Origin: Gammaproteobacteria bacterium
GTDB taxonomy: Bacteria; Pseudomonadota; Gammaproteobacteria; DSM-16500
Length of the DNA stretch: 64,000 nt
Direction of reading: 5' to 3'
Assembly (NCBI GenBank): GCA_014132615.1
Contig: BMAH01000013.1
Coordinates: forward strand, 1 to 64,000
Part shown: piece after piece, positions 41,220 to 49,942 of the stretch
Layout of the letters: every line of letters starts with the position of its first letter
How positions within the stretch are numbered: the first letter of the stretch is position 1
Notes under the pieces: generated by a model
The model's input: the letters and a program-made list of their open reading frames with translations, nothing else
Told to the model about the DNA's origin: nothing
The model's database searches: none
Made by a program: the position numbers and the translations under genes

Positions 41220-42131
41220 ATGTTTTTTCGTAATATGGAAATTATTTATGTTGAAAAAATTCAATCCAATGATTTGTTATTGTTAGAGGCTGAGAAAATT
41301 GAGTTAGGTCGTCAACTTGCCGATGCATTTCAGCGCAAAAATGTAGAAGAAATCCGTCAATTTGTTAATCTCGGTGCGCCTGTTAATTATCGCTTAGATT
41401 ACGGTCTTGAAATTATACGTGAATCAGATTTTGTTGCTGCATTTTATTTGCTATTAGAGGGTGATAAAGGCAAAGAGCAGTTATTTGCTAATGCATTAAA
41501 ACTAGTATCAGATGAAGTAAAAGCCATCGAGCTAGTTAATTATATAAAAGATAGCTTAGAAATATTTACTATTCTTCGCCAACAAAATGCTGATGCTCAA
41601 GAAATAAAAATTAATATAAACTTTTTAAATTTAATAAAGAAGTATGCAGTAACATGTAGGGCTAATCCTCAACATGCTAATGGCTCATTGATTGTTGCCG
41701 CTGGTTTAAGAAATAAAGAATTTGCTTCACAAATCATTAGTCGAGGTAAATCGGCAATGAATAAATCAACAAATGGCGCCGATGTAAATTTTAAAGGATA
41801 CTTTGATGATAATGCAGCTGTTTGGTCAGCTATATTGTTAGATAAAGATACATTAGAGTTGTTATTAGATAATGGCTCTGATATACACGAAATTGGTATC
41901 AGCAAATCCTCATTATTGCACTGGGTAGCGCTCGTCTACCGTTTGGGAGATGATCCGCAAAGACAGGCTAAAGCCAGTACTATAGCTGAAATGTTGTTAC
42001 AAAGAGGCGCGAAATTAGACACGCAAAATATCCTCGGCAAGACTCCAATGGATTATGCTAAAGGCGAATTGCGAGAGTTATTTTCTAAATTAAATTTAGA
42101 AAATAATAATATTTGTTTTAATCGATGCTAA
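41220..42131 (+). CDS. Ankyrin-repeat protein
   Basis: A 303-residue soluble protein. Ankyrin-type repeats are best seen in the C-terminal third: DDNAAVWSAILLDKDTLELLLDNGSDIHE, SSLLHWVALVYR, AEMLLQRGAKLDTQNILGKTPMDYAKG. A more degenerate one lies near the N terminus (NVEEIRQFVNLGAPVNYRLDYG). Ankyrin repeats mediate protein binding and are frequent in effectors of amoeba-associated bacteria. ATG at 41220 follows GAGGG by 5 nt. It sits 99 nt behind the PAS-LuxR gene. No catalytic domain is visible. Confidence 0.82.
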   Translation: MFFRNMEIIYVEKIQSNDLLLLEAEKIELGRQLADAFQRKNVEEIRQFVNLGAPVNYRLDYGLEIIRESDFVAAFYLLLEGDKGKEQLFANALKLVSDEVKAIELVNYIKDSLEIFTILRQQNADAQEIKININFLNLIKKYAVTCRANPQHANGSLIVAAGLRNKEFASQIISRGKSAMNKSTNGADVNFKGYFDDNAAVWSAILLDKDTLELLLDNGSDIHEIGISKSSLLHWVALVYRLGDDPQRQAKASTIAEMLLQRGAKLDTQNILGKTPMDYAKGELRELFSKLNLENNNICFNRC

Positions 42132-42147
42132 GCCTTTATAAATAAAT

Positions 42148-42240
42148 GTAGCCGTGATGGAAGCGCAGCGGACATCAAGGAACATTGCCTTTGTGAATTT
42201 TTATGAACCTTGATGTCCGCTGCGCTTCCATCACGGCTAC
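42148..42240. repeat. 93-nt perfect inverted repeat element
   Basis: Two 33-bp arms (42148-42180 and 42208-42240) are exact reverse complements, separated by 27 nt. The outer ends read GTAGCCGTGATGG and CCATCACGGCTAC. It encodes nothing and resembles the small palindromic repeats or MITE-like elements of related genomes. As RNA it would be a very stable hairpin after the ankyrin gene. Confidence 0.9.
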
Positions 42241-42449
42241 TGGCTAGAAATTTGAATCAGGATCGAAGGATAAATAATCCTATGATTATTTATCTTAATA
42301 GGTTGATTAAATAATATTTTATTACTGTGCTATGCGTTTCTGGGACATTATTGGGGTAATAGGGTTATCAAAATCGCGGTTTTTGTGTGTTTCAGGAAAA
42401 AGCCTGGCGCGATGTGTGTAATATTTAGCTATGGAGGCGGCGACATAAA
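42241..42449. other. Intergenic, no gene seen
   Basis: AT-rich sequence between the inverted repeat and the small hydrophobic reading frame. A weak hairpin CAGG/CCTG with a 6-nt loop lies near 42391-42405. No promoter is clear enough to call. Confidence 0.5.
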
Positions 42450-42539
42450 ATGAAGAGCTCTTCTCGGTTTGTCTTTTTGTTTTTGCTTGCTTGTTTATAT
42501 TTCACTCAATTAATATACCGATTTATGGAGGGCATATAG
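42450..42539 (+). CDS. Short hydrophobic reading frame, possible leader or broken 5' end
   Basis: 29 codons from ATG: charged start (MKSSSR), hydrophobic FVFLFLLACLYFTQLIY, then a stop (TAG 42537-42539). GGAGG lies about 15 nt upstream, somewhat far. It overlaps the next frame by about 50 nt in another phase. The two may have been one gene before a single-base indel, or this could be a small membrane peptide. Confidence 0.35.
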   Translation: MKSSSRFVFLFLLACLYFTQLIYRFMEGI

Positions 42540-42985
42540 TCGCTCCTTCTGTGACAATTTATATATTGCCTTTAATTATCATGTTATTTATTTTTTGGAC
42601 AATTAGAGATGTTCGCCGAAATAAAAGTAATGCTATAACTCTAGAGTTTAGGAAGTACGTTAGAGAATTTTTGGAGAGAAGGGGTGCTATTAAAAAAGAT
42701 AATCTCTTGGATGATTTTCCTGGTGTAATCCATCCCGCAAAAGACCTGTATATGATTAATGGCAAATTAGTTATGCAAACAGAAAACAAAACTATTGATG
42801 GTGAATATAAGCCTGGTGGTTATGTTTTAGACTTATCTAATATAGGCATATATTGGCTTTATATTGTTACAGCCACAAAAATTATTTTTGAATATGAGTA
42901 TTTCCTGGATTTTATTCTTATTTCCTGGGGTGTTCTGCTTATCTTAATGTTGATTGGCAGGGTTGTTTGTCAGATAGCCTGCTAG
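42491..42985 (+). CDS. Unknown two-segment membrane protein, possibly frameshifted
   Basis: The open frame begins at TTG (42491) with no ribosome site; later starts are GTG 42552 and ATG 42581. Hydrophobic segments lie near the N terminus (TIYILPLIIMLFIFWTI) and C terminus (FILISWGVLLILMLIGRVV), with a soluble loop between containing ELF-like basic helices and HPAKDLYMINGK. The signal-like 29-codon frame just upstream, in another phase, could be its true beginning. No family is recognised. It is alone between the inverted repeat and the tRNA gene. Confidence 0.5.
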   Translation: MFIFHSINIPIYGGHIVAPSVTIYILPLIIMLFIFWTIRDVRRNKSNAITLEFRKYVREFLERRGAIKKDNLLDDFPGVIHPAKDLYMINGKLVMQTENKTIDGEYKPGGYVLDLSNIGIYWLYIVTATKIIFEYEYFLDFILISWGVLLILMLIGRVVCQIAC

Positions 42986-43147
42986 GGGTGTGTTAATTCA
43001 TAAGAAGATAAAATCGATGAGTTAATAGGAGATGATTCTTAAAGGAGATTTCAAATATCTGTTGTGATTTATTGTCTCTAACTGTCCCAGGAGTGTCCCT
43101 TGGAGGGGGTGATTTCGTTGTGATTGTATCCAAGTCATTGATTCTAT

Positions 43148-43224
43148 TGGTGGGCCCACTAGGACTTGAACCTAGGACCAAAGGATTATGAGTCCTCTGC
43201 TCTAACCAACTGAGCTATGGGCCC
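43148..43224 (-). tRNA. tRNA with CAU anticodon, probably tRNA-Ile2 (or elongator Met)
   Basis: The 77-nt cloverleaf includes an encoded CCA. Acceptor GGGCCCA pairs with TGGGCCC, anticodon loop is CTCATAA, and the T arm is CTAGG-TTCAAGT-CCTAG. CAU anticodon alone cannot separate Met from lysidine-modified Ile. The variable/T-arm sequence (GGTC, TTCAAGTCC) resembles E. coli tRNA-Ile2, whose ileX gene also lies near rpoD, which favours Ile2. Confidence 0.9.
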
Positions 43225-43302
43225 GCTCTTGCGAGTGAGGGTGCAATGATATATCGAACTAGCGCTGCTTTCTAGTCTTTTTGCAAGCGCTAGTGTTTGG
43301 TT

Positions 43303-45168
43303 TTACTCTTGTTCTTCTAAGAAGCTGCGTAATTGTTCCGCTCTTGAAGGGTGACGGAGTTTACGTAGGGCTTTGGCTTCAATTTGACGTATGCGTTCGC
43401 GGGTTACGTCGAATTGTTTGCCTACTTCTTCTAAGGTGTGGTCCGTGTTCATATTGATACCAAAACGCATACGTAATACTTTGGCTTCTCTTGGGGTGAG
43501 TGAGCCTAGTACTTTTTGTACGGCTTCAGATAATCCAAAATTAGTCGCAGCATCAATAGGGGATATGGTGTTGTTATCTTCTATGAAATCGCCCAGATGA
43601 GAATCTTCATCGTCGCCAATTGGCGTTTCCATGGAGATAGGCTCTTTGGCGATTTTGAGGATTTTACGGATTTTATCTTCCGGTATATTCATACGCCGGC
43701 TTAATTCTTCTGGCGTTGGTTCTTGACCGGTTTCTTGTAGCAATTGACGAGAAATACGATTTAATTTGTTAATCGTTTCTATCATGTGTACAGGAATACG
43801 AATAGTACGCGCTTGATCTGCAATAGAGCGGGTAATTGCTTGACGTATCCACCAAGTTGCATAGGTTGAGAATTTATAACCGCGTTGATATTCAAATTTA
43901 TCGACGGCTTTCATCAAACCAATATTGCCTTCTTGTATGAGATCAAGAAATTGTAAGCCGCGGTTGGTATACTTCTTTGCGATAGAGATAACTAATCGCA
44001 AGTTAGCTTCCACCATTTCTTTCTTAGCTCTTCGCGCTTTTGCTTCACCAATAGAAAGGCGGCGATTGACCTCTTTGATTTCAGCAATCGTCATGCGCAT
44101 TTGTTCTTCAAGCGAAATTAATTTCTTTTGCGAACGTTGAATGTCAGGCATGTATTTTTCAAAATCATGAGCGCCTGCCGGACTTTTTTGCAGCCAATCT
44201 AAATTAGTTTCATTATTAATAAATGCATTGATAAATGCTTTTCTCGGCAGCTTACATTTATTAACGCATAAATCCATGATGTTGCGTTCTTGCGAGCGAA
44301 TTTCATCGAGTAAATTACGCATTTTGCGCGATAGCTTATTAAATTGACGTGGAGACAATTTAATATCCATGAAATATTTTGCTAACTCTTCACGTTTAGC
44401 TAAAAACTTTTTATGCTTTTGCCCGTGCTTTTTCTCTGCCGCAACAGTATCAAGGTAGATTTTGCGTAATTCTTCAAATCTTTCTTTGGCTTTGACTGGA
44501 TCGAGTCCTGCTTCATCATCAAAAGGATCTTCGCCTTCTTCCTCTTCTTCAGCAGCAACGGGTTCTGCAGCAGCAGGCTTTGCATTAGCACGCGTACCTG
44601 AGCCGCTACTTTCTTCGTCTTCCTCTTCTTCTTCGCCTTCTAAGTTAGGTTCGATATAGCCGCTAATAATATCGCTTAAGCGTAATTCGCCTTTTTCAAC
44701 TTTATCAAAATCACCTAACACTTCAGCGATCATCTGAGGCTGATAAGCAAGCGTCGTTAACATTTGGTTAACGCCTTCTTCAATACGCTTGGCGATAGCA
44801 ATTTCGCCTTCACGAGAAAGAAGCTCCACTCTGCCCATTTCACGCATATACATACGAACAGGGTCAGTTGTACGTCCTAATTCACCGTCAACCACTAGCG
44901 CATTAGCAACTTCTTCCGTTGCCGCATCATCTTCTACTGCATCAGTTTCAGCTAGTAGTAATTCATCCATTTCTGGGGGTTCTTCAGAAACAGTTATGCC
45001 CATGTCATTGATCATGCTGATAATATCTTCAATCTGTTCAGGATCGGTGATATCTGCTGGAAGATGATCGTTTACTTCAGCATAAGTAAGATAGCCTTGC
45101 TCTTTACCGCGAGTTATTAATTCTTTAAGACGAGACTTCTGTGATTCTTTTTGTGAATCGTGATCCAT
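43303..45168 (-). CDS. rpoD: Primary sigma factor RpoD (sigma-70)
   Basis: Housekeeping RNA polymerase sigma subunit, 621 residues. Region 1.1 is at the N terminus ([23 protein letters not shown]), followed by an acidic insert ([13 protein letters not shown] and [13 protein letters not shown]). Region 2 contains RKAKKEM-like helix, [24 protein letters not shown] and [15 protein letters not shown]. Region 3 and the region 4 helix-turn-helix ([30 protein letters not shown]) are intact. The ATG at 45168 has AGG about 9 nt upstream; the open frame extends 20 codons further without homology. It follows dnaG by 91 nt on the same strand. Confidence 0.98.
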   Translation of the reverse strand: MDHDSQKESQKSRLKELITRGKEQGYLTYAEVNDHLPADITDPEQIEDIISMINDMGITVSEEPPEMDELLLAETDAVEDDAATEEVANALVVDGELGRTTDPVRMYMREMGRVELLSREGEIAIAKRIEEGVNQMLTTLAYQPQMIAEVLGDFDKVEKGELRLSDIISGYIEPNLEGEEEEEDEESSGSGTRANAKPAAAEPVAAEEEEEGEDPFDDEAGLDPVKAKERFEELRKIYLDTVAAEKKHGQKHKKFLAKREELAKYFMDIKLSPRQFNKLSRKMRNLLDEIRSQERNIMDLCVNKCKLPRKAFINAFINNETNLDWLQKSPAGAHDFEKYMPDIQRSQKKLISLEEQMRMTIAEIKEVNRRLSIGEAKARRAKKEMVEANLRLVISIAKKYTNRGLQFLDLIQEGNIGLMKAVDKFEYQRGYKFSTYATWWIRQAITRSIADQARTIRIPVHMIETINKLNRISRQLLQETGQEPTPEELSRRMNIPEDKIRKILKIAKEPISMETPIGDDEDSHLGDFIEDNNTISPIDAATNFGLSEAVQKVLGSLTPREAKVLRMRFGINMNTDHTLEEVGKQFDVTRERIRQIEAKALRKLRHPSRAEQLRSFLEEQE

Positions 45169-45259
45169 AGTAGCAACCTGTATTAGATTTAATCGGCTTG
45201 TATAAATTATAAACCAAAGCAGAGACAATCAGATATTATGTACTAATATATGGATAAAG

Positions 45260-47002
45260 TCATGAGCTATAGAGGCTCTTTTTTGTCGTTATCCAGCTTG
45301 TCAATGCTACCTTTTCTTCGTCAGATAAACCCTCTTGAGCCGCTTTAGCTAGTAAGCGATTAATTTCCTCATCGTAAGTTGAGAGGGTTATTTGCTTGAT
45401 TGCCCCTAAAAATTCATTTTCTATCCCAGTCTCAGGGACTATAGGATCTATTTGGGCTAGTTTAGCTAAAAGTGCTTCCTCTTTTTGGCCCCGCCAGTAT
45501 TCGAGCAAGGCACCTGTCGTTATATTGGGGCTTTTTTGTATGGTTTCAAGTAATTGACAAAGGAATGTATGGCCGGGCAATGTGTTAGTAGGTAAAGGCG
45601 TTTTAATCAAGCCCGCTAAGTGAGGATGTTGGAGTAATAAAGTAATAGCTAATCTGATAGAAGTGGGCAATTTGATGGTTGTTGTAGCTTGCAAAGGAGG
45701 CGAATTTTTAGGGGCTTCTTTACCCTTAACCTGTTGTTTTAATTCATTTATATCTATGCGAGCTCGTTTACTTAATTCTTCTATCAAAATACTTTGGAAT
45801 AAATTAGCGGATAACTGTTTGATGTAATTTAAAGCTTGAGTCGCAAAGCGTGCGCGTCCTTCCATGCTAGCCATATCCGCTTGTTGGCTTAATGTTTGGA
45901 AGAAGAAAGTAGAGAGTGAATGCGCCTTATTGACTCTCTCTTCAAATGAGGCCTTCCCTTCTTTTTGAACTAAGGAATCAGGATCTTCGCCATCAGGTAG
46001 GAAGAGAAATTGTATTTGCAAGCTATCTTGCATCAGAGGAAATAAGACTTGCAGGGCACGCCATGCGGCGGTGCGGCCAGCTTGATCGCCGTCGAAACAG
46101 AAAATAAGGTTAGAGCTATATCTAAAAAGACGTTGCAAATGATGAGGGGTGGTAGCTGTGCCAAGGGTGGCAACGGCATAAGTAATATCATGTTGAAAGA
46201 GGGCGATGACATCCATATAACCTTCAACAATTAATACCTTATCTAGTTGTCTATTGCTCTGTAGGGCTTGATAAAGTCCATATAATTCATGGCCTTTTTG
46301 AAATAAAGGGGTTTCAGGGGAATTTAAATATTTGGGTTCGCCTTTATCTAGAATGCGCCCGCCAAAACCAATGTAGCGGCCTCGATAATCGCGAATAGGG
46401 AAAATGATGCGATCACGAAAACGGTCGTAATAATCATTTGCATCAGGTTTTTTAATAATTAAGCCTGTATCTAACAGCTTTTTTTTATCAGCGGGTGTTT
46501 GCCCTAAGGTATCGAGTATATGGCTCCATCCTGGTTGAGCATAGCCTAAGTTAAACTGCTGAGCGGTTTTGCCGGAAATGCCTCTCTGCTTTAAATAATC
46601 GATGGCGCGTTGCGATTGGCGCATTTGATTATAGTAATAATGCATGGCATTTTCTGCCATGTCGTAGAGATCGTTAAGATTATCGCTTTTAGTTGCCTGC
46701 GTAACAGTTTTAGGCACTTCCAAGCCGGTTTGACGAGCTAATGCTTCAATTGCTTCGGGAAAACTCAAGCGATCATGCTGCATCATAAAATCGATAGCAT
46801 TGCCGTGCGCGCCACAGCCAAAACAATAATAAAATTGCTTGGGTTGGCTGACAGAAAAGGAAGCACTTTTTTCAGTATGAAAAGGACAGCGCCCAAAATA
46901 ATTACTACCCGTTTTTTTAGGTAGAGGCACTTGTAGTTTAATCAAATCAACCAAGTCAACCTTGGTTAATAATAAATCAATAAAGTCCCGTGGAATGCTC
47001 AT
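45260..47002 (-). CDS. dnaG: DNA primase
   Basis: Synthesises RNA primers at the replication fork, with DnaB as partner. The N-terminal zinc-binding domain is intact (CPFHTEKSASFSVS, YYCFGCGAHG). The RNA polymerase core has the basic YFNLGYAQPGW-type region and TOPRIM motifs LIVEGYMDVIALFQ and CFDGDQAGRTAAWRA. The C-terminal helicase-binding domain ends at about 580 residues. ATG 47002 is supported by GAGG 5 nt upstream. In most Gammaproteobacteria rpsU precedes dnaG directly; here three foreign-looking genes intervene. Confidence 0.97.
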   Translation of the reverse strand: MSIPRDFIDLLLTKVDLVDLIKLQVPLPKKTGSNYFGRCPFHTEKSASFSVSQPKQFYYCFGCGAHGNAIDFMMQHDRLSFPEAIEALARQTGLEVPKTVTQATKSDNLNDLYDMAENAMHYYYNQMRQSQRAIDYLKQRGISGKTAQQFNLGYAQPGWSHILDTLGQTPADKKKLLDTGLIIKKPDANDYYDRFRDRIIFPIRDYRGRYIGFGGRILDKGEPKYLNSPETPLFQKGHELYGLYQALQSNRQLDKVLIVEGYMDVIALFQHDITYAVATLGTATTPHHLQRLFRYSSNLIFCFDGDQAGRTAAWRALQVLFPLMQDSLQIQFLFLPDGEDPDSLVQKEGKASFEERVNKAHSLSTFFFQTLSQQADMASMEGRARFATQALNYIKQLSANLFQSILIEELSKRARIDINELKQQVKGKEAPKNSPPLQATTTIKLPTSIRLAITLLLQHPHLAGLIKTPLPTNTLPGHTFLCQLLETIQKSPNITTGALLEYWRGQKEEALLAKLAQIDPIVPETGIENEFLGAIKQITLSTYDEEINRLLAKAAQEGLSDEEKVALTSWITTKKSLYSS

Positions 47003-47064
47003 ACTGGCCTCTGTCGCATGCAAGTACGTTATTTATAGCAGAGCGGGTGAAGCCTGTCATTTAA

Positions 47065-48828
47065 TCAAAAATTTTCAAGAAAGTTGAGGTGGGGTAATAA
47101 GGGTTCCTTAGCAGCCTCTTCTTGCCATGCTTGGTTTTCTAAGTCGGCTTGTGATTCGTGAAAAAAGCCAATAGGAATTTGGTTACGATTTATATCAGAG
47201 CGAAGTTCATCGAGGCTAGTCTTAATAGATTGGAAAGTGGTGATCGCTTGGCTACGTGTTTGGCTTGCATTTAAACTTCTTATTGCGCTCCCTAAATTCT
47301 CCAGCGTCTTTGGAGTGGTGGGAAAGTTTTCCTCACGCCTATTTTCTAGGTTATTCAATAAACTATTTAAGGAATCTATAATATCATCCCAACTGTTTTT
47401 GCTAATGATTCTTTCTTTATCCCATCTATGGTTAACAAGATTACAGCCCATGATCACTGAAAAGCCAACCAGGGTAAGGCTCAGCGAGCCTGCCAAAGTT
47501 AAATTAAATCCTTTCCAGTGTGTTTTTAAATGTTCATCCCTATCTTCCATTTGATCAGCTATTTTTAAGTAATAAGCGCCAACAGCTATTAGCACAGTAC
47601 AGGTTAAGCACAATAATGCGCTTATTAACAATGGAAGAGAAATAAGCAATTTTCGATTAGTTTTAGAGTGGGGAGAAAGAGCTTGGAATGTATGTAAATA
47701 AAGATTAATGTCAGCAATTAATTTGGATAATTCATTTCTATCACTATTAACTTGCTTAAAAGCCGTAGTTAATTTTTTTTGAATCAAAGTATTCGAGCAT
47801 GGTTTCTTGCCTTCCGCATTTAATCTTTTATTGAAGTGAGGTAGTTCACTTAGTATTTCAAAAGGTAAAGGTGATGAATAATAATTTGGAGTATGAGTAA
47901 TACCATTTGCATTTTCTTCAACACTATCTTTTATCGCTTTATAGAAGACGCGATTGACATTTAAGCCATGTTCCAATTTTGCTAAAATAAGCGTTTTTAA
48001 TCCCATTAGACCGCAAGCTTGAAAATAAAAGTTGTTAACATTTGTTTTGCTAGGACCATGTTGATGTAGATAATCAGATATGCGTTGCAAGAAAATTTGT
48101 TTATTTAAATACTCGTCTTCATTTTCTATTTCTATTTCTTTTTCTTTACCTTTTCTTTGTTGGTCAGGAGAAATAGATTTTTCAGGAAGCAAACTATAAA
48201 TAGCAAGTAGTTCATCTGTTTCAAAATCACAAATTAATTGAAAAGGTGTAATTTGTTTATTATCAGCAATGTCTAAGCTAGCGCCATAAGAAAGTAGTAA
48301 AGCAATTGTAGTAAAGTAGGCCGCTTCACAAGCAAAATGTAATCCGGTTTTACCATCTAGCGTTGTTTTGTTAATAATTTCGTTTATTTGTTTTGATTTT
48401 TGTAATTCATTTAATAAGACAATTAGTATTTTTTTTCTGTTAAATTTTATTGCGATATCTAAAGGGGATAAATTATAATTATCGGCTTTAAGCCATAGAT
48501 CTTCAGTTACTTCAATTGCTACTTTTAAAAATTCAACGTTACCTGCTTTTGCTGCATACCATAGCAGTGTACGTCCCTCTATATCTGCATCAAAAATAAC
48601 TTTTTCATCTTTAAGAAGTTTAAATAGAATCTGCAATAATTCATCGTCAGCATTACAAGCTAAGGCATGAGATAATAAGTGGCGTCCTGATTCATCCTTG
48701 CAGGCTAGATTTACATTTGCCATAGCGCCAATTGCTTGAATTAACTCTTTTGTTTGTTTGAAGTTTTTACTTTCAATAGAGGCATGAATGGCTTGTTCTA
48801 AGTATTGTCCAGCGATGCGATCCTGCAT
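47065..48828 (-). CDS. Ankyrin-repeat protein with two transmembrane segments, effector-like
   Basis: A 587-residue protein. Ankyrin repeats run from about residue 45 to 200 (DESGRHLLSHALACN, DIEGRTLLWYAAKAGN, DNYNLSPLDIAIKFN, LDGKTGLHFACEAA). A charged linker (RKGKEKEIEIENEDEY) and a helical middle follow. Two transmembrane helices lie at about 394-421 and 441-464, then a coiled-coil-like helical end that finishes with a Glu-rich segment (QAWQEEAAKEPLLPH). The hairpin would place both soluble parts on one side of a membrane, as in host-organelle-anchored effectors. SD AAAGGA precedes the ATG. It is located between dnaG and an oppositely oriented unknown gene. Confidence 0.83.
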   Translation of the reverse strand: MQDRIAGQYLEQAIHASIESKNFKQTKELIQAIGAMANVNLACKDESGRHLLSHALACNADDELLQILFKLLKDEKVIFDADIEGRTLLWYAAKAGNVEFLKVAIEVTEDLWLKADNYNLSPLDIAIKFNRKKILIVLLNELQKSKQINEIINKTTLDGKTGLHFACEAAYFTTIALLLSYGASLDIADNKQITPFQLICDFETDELLAIYSLLPEKSISPDQQRKGKEKEIEIENEDEYLNKQIFLQRISDYLHQHGPSKTNVNNFYFQACGLMGLKTLILAKLEHGLNVNRVFYKAIKDSVEENANGITHTPNYYSSPLPFEILSELPHFNKRLNAEGKKPCSNTLIQKKLTTAFKQVNSDRNELSKLIADINLYLHTFQALSPHSKTNRKLLISLPLLISALLCLTCTVLIAVGAYYLKIADQMEDRDEHLKTHWKGFNLTLAGSLSLTLVGFSVIMGCNLVNHRWDKERIISKNSWDDIIDSLNSLLNNLENRREENFPTTPKTLENLGSAIRSLNASQTRSQAITTFQSIKTSLDELRSDINRNQIPIGFFHESQADLENQAWQEEAAKEPLLPHLNFLENF

Positions 48829-49008
48829 AAAGCTATCCTTTTGATTATTATTATTAAAGCGCTCTGAAGGTTAACAGTTAGCATTAAAAGAGTAAAGCTT
48901 AGCCACAATCATCATTGTTATCTGCAAAAAAATAGATTAGGCTAGCTCACTGTTTGTAGTGATGGCACGTTACATTTTAAGAAATATAATTTTAAAATGA
49001 GGAGCATC

Positions 49009-49941
49009 ATGATGAGATCATCTACCACTTCTATTTTTCCTCCAATTGTTTCTTCTACTTATAAGGCCAAACAAGCGCTTAATTTATCAGAGATAAAAGC
49101 AAAATTTATAGAATCATACCGTAAAGAATTAAATCAAACTAAATTTGCTAATAATGCTACAGGGGAAAAACAGAAGGAAGCTAGCGAGCGTTGTCATATT
49201 GGTCTTGCGCTATTAAAAGCATTAGAAAATTTTGCTGGCATCGAAGTCACTTGTTTTGGTAGAGAAATTTCTTCTTATCCAGATCTAAAATTAGGCCAAG
49301 CTGTATCACGTTTGCAATTTATTATTATCAATTACCAAAACCATCGGTATTTAGTTGATTTGGGAAGTAGATATGGTCTCTATATTTTTACTGATGAAGA
49401 AGAGCATAACGCCTTAGGAAAAAAAATTATTGGTAAGGTAAATGAATTAGATATGGCTAAGAGCTATTGTCCTTACGATTTCACCAAAGAAATTATGGAA
49501 AAGGCCGTTGACGATGCAATTACAACGGAAGGATTTGTTGTGCTTTCTCGTGTTGGCATTTTAAACCGTGCGGAATTTATACAAGAATATTTGAATTTAG
49601 CATTAAAATGCTTAAGTAATGAACTTGTTTCAAACAATACCCTTCTTTTTGGAAAGTTATTTCGGCCAATTAGCTGTCCAGCTGAAGCTATTACGGTACG
49701 TGGTGAGAGATGGGTAACTATTAATGATGAAAAAGCTCTTCAAGTTAAGGTAAATAATGATGTTTGCATTAATAATAGCTGTCAGGTTTTCCTAACAAAT
49801 AGGAATTATAAAATATATATTCCAGGCGCTATGGAGTTGATTTTAGATAAAGAGAATAATATAGAAATAATTAGAACGCCTGCAGAGCAACCAAGAGAGA
49901 ATCCTTCCTCAAGTTTAGCTAATTCAGGTTTAAAAGGATAA
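49009..49941 (+). CDS. Unknown protein with arylamine-acetyltransferase/transglutaminase-like motif
   Basis: A 310-residue soluble protein. ATG codons at 48997, 49009 and 49012 are in frame; GAGGAG lies just before 49009, so I start there. Around residues 58-120 a Cys in a helix (ERCHIGLALLKALENFAGI) is followed by a strand and then HRYLVDLGSRYG. This resembles the Cys and Asp of the arylamine N-acetyltransferase fold, although the expected His position seems to be Arg (VSRLQF). The C-terminal half is beta-rich and unrecognised. It is inserted on the opposite strand within the interrupted rpsU-dnaG region and is convergent with the 210-residue gene (1 nt between). Confidence 0.68.
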   Translation: MMRSSTTSIFPPIVSSTYKAKQALNLSEIKAKFIESYRKELNQTKFANNATGEKQKEASERCHIGLALLKALENFAGIEVTCFGREISSYPDLKLGQAVSRLQFIIINYQNHRYLVDLGSRYGLYIFTDEEEHNALGKKIIGKVNELDMAKSYCPYDFTKEIMEKAVDDAITTEGFVVLSRVGILNRAEFIQEYLNLALKCLSNELVSNNTLLFGKLFRPISCPAEAITVRGERWVTINDEKALQVKVNNDVCINNSCQVFLTNRNYKIYIPGAMELILDKENNIEIIRTPAEQPRENPSSSLANSGLKG

Positions 49942-49942
49942 G

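Noticed and set aside
26521-42131. Legionella PmrA-type CTTAAT tandem boxes upstream of effector-like genes
   Set aside because: I looked for paired CTTAAT/CTTAA at 11-bp spacing and found none convincing; the only tandem site is the unrelated TTAGCAACAGTT pair.
43148-43224. tRNA gene as an attachment site for an integrated element at 42.1-43.1 kb
   Set aside because: No integrase and no duplicate of the tRNA 3' end was seen; the adjacent inverted repeat and odd gene alone do not show integration.
48997-49020. Adding the 49009 gene to the SD-in-loop hairpin set
   Set aside because: ATG/CAT around AGGAG gives only 3 bp; likewise the 41220 (GTA/TAC) and 48828 (AAAG/CTTT) starts have stems too short to support.
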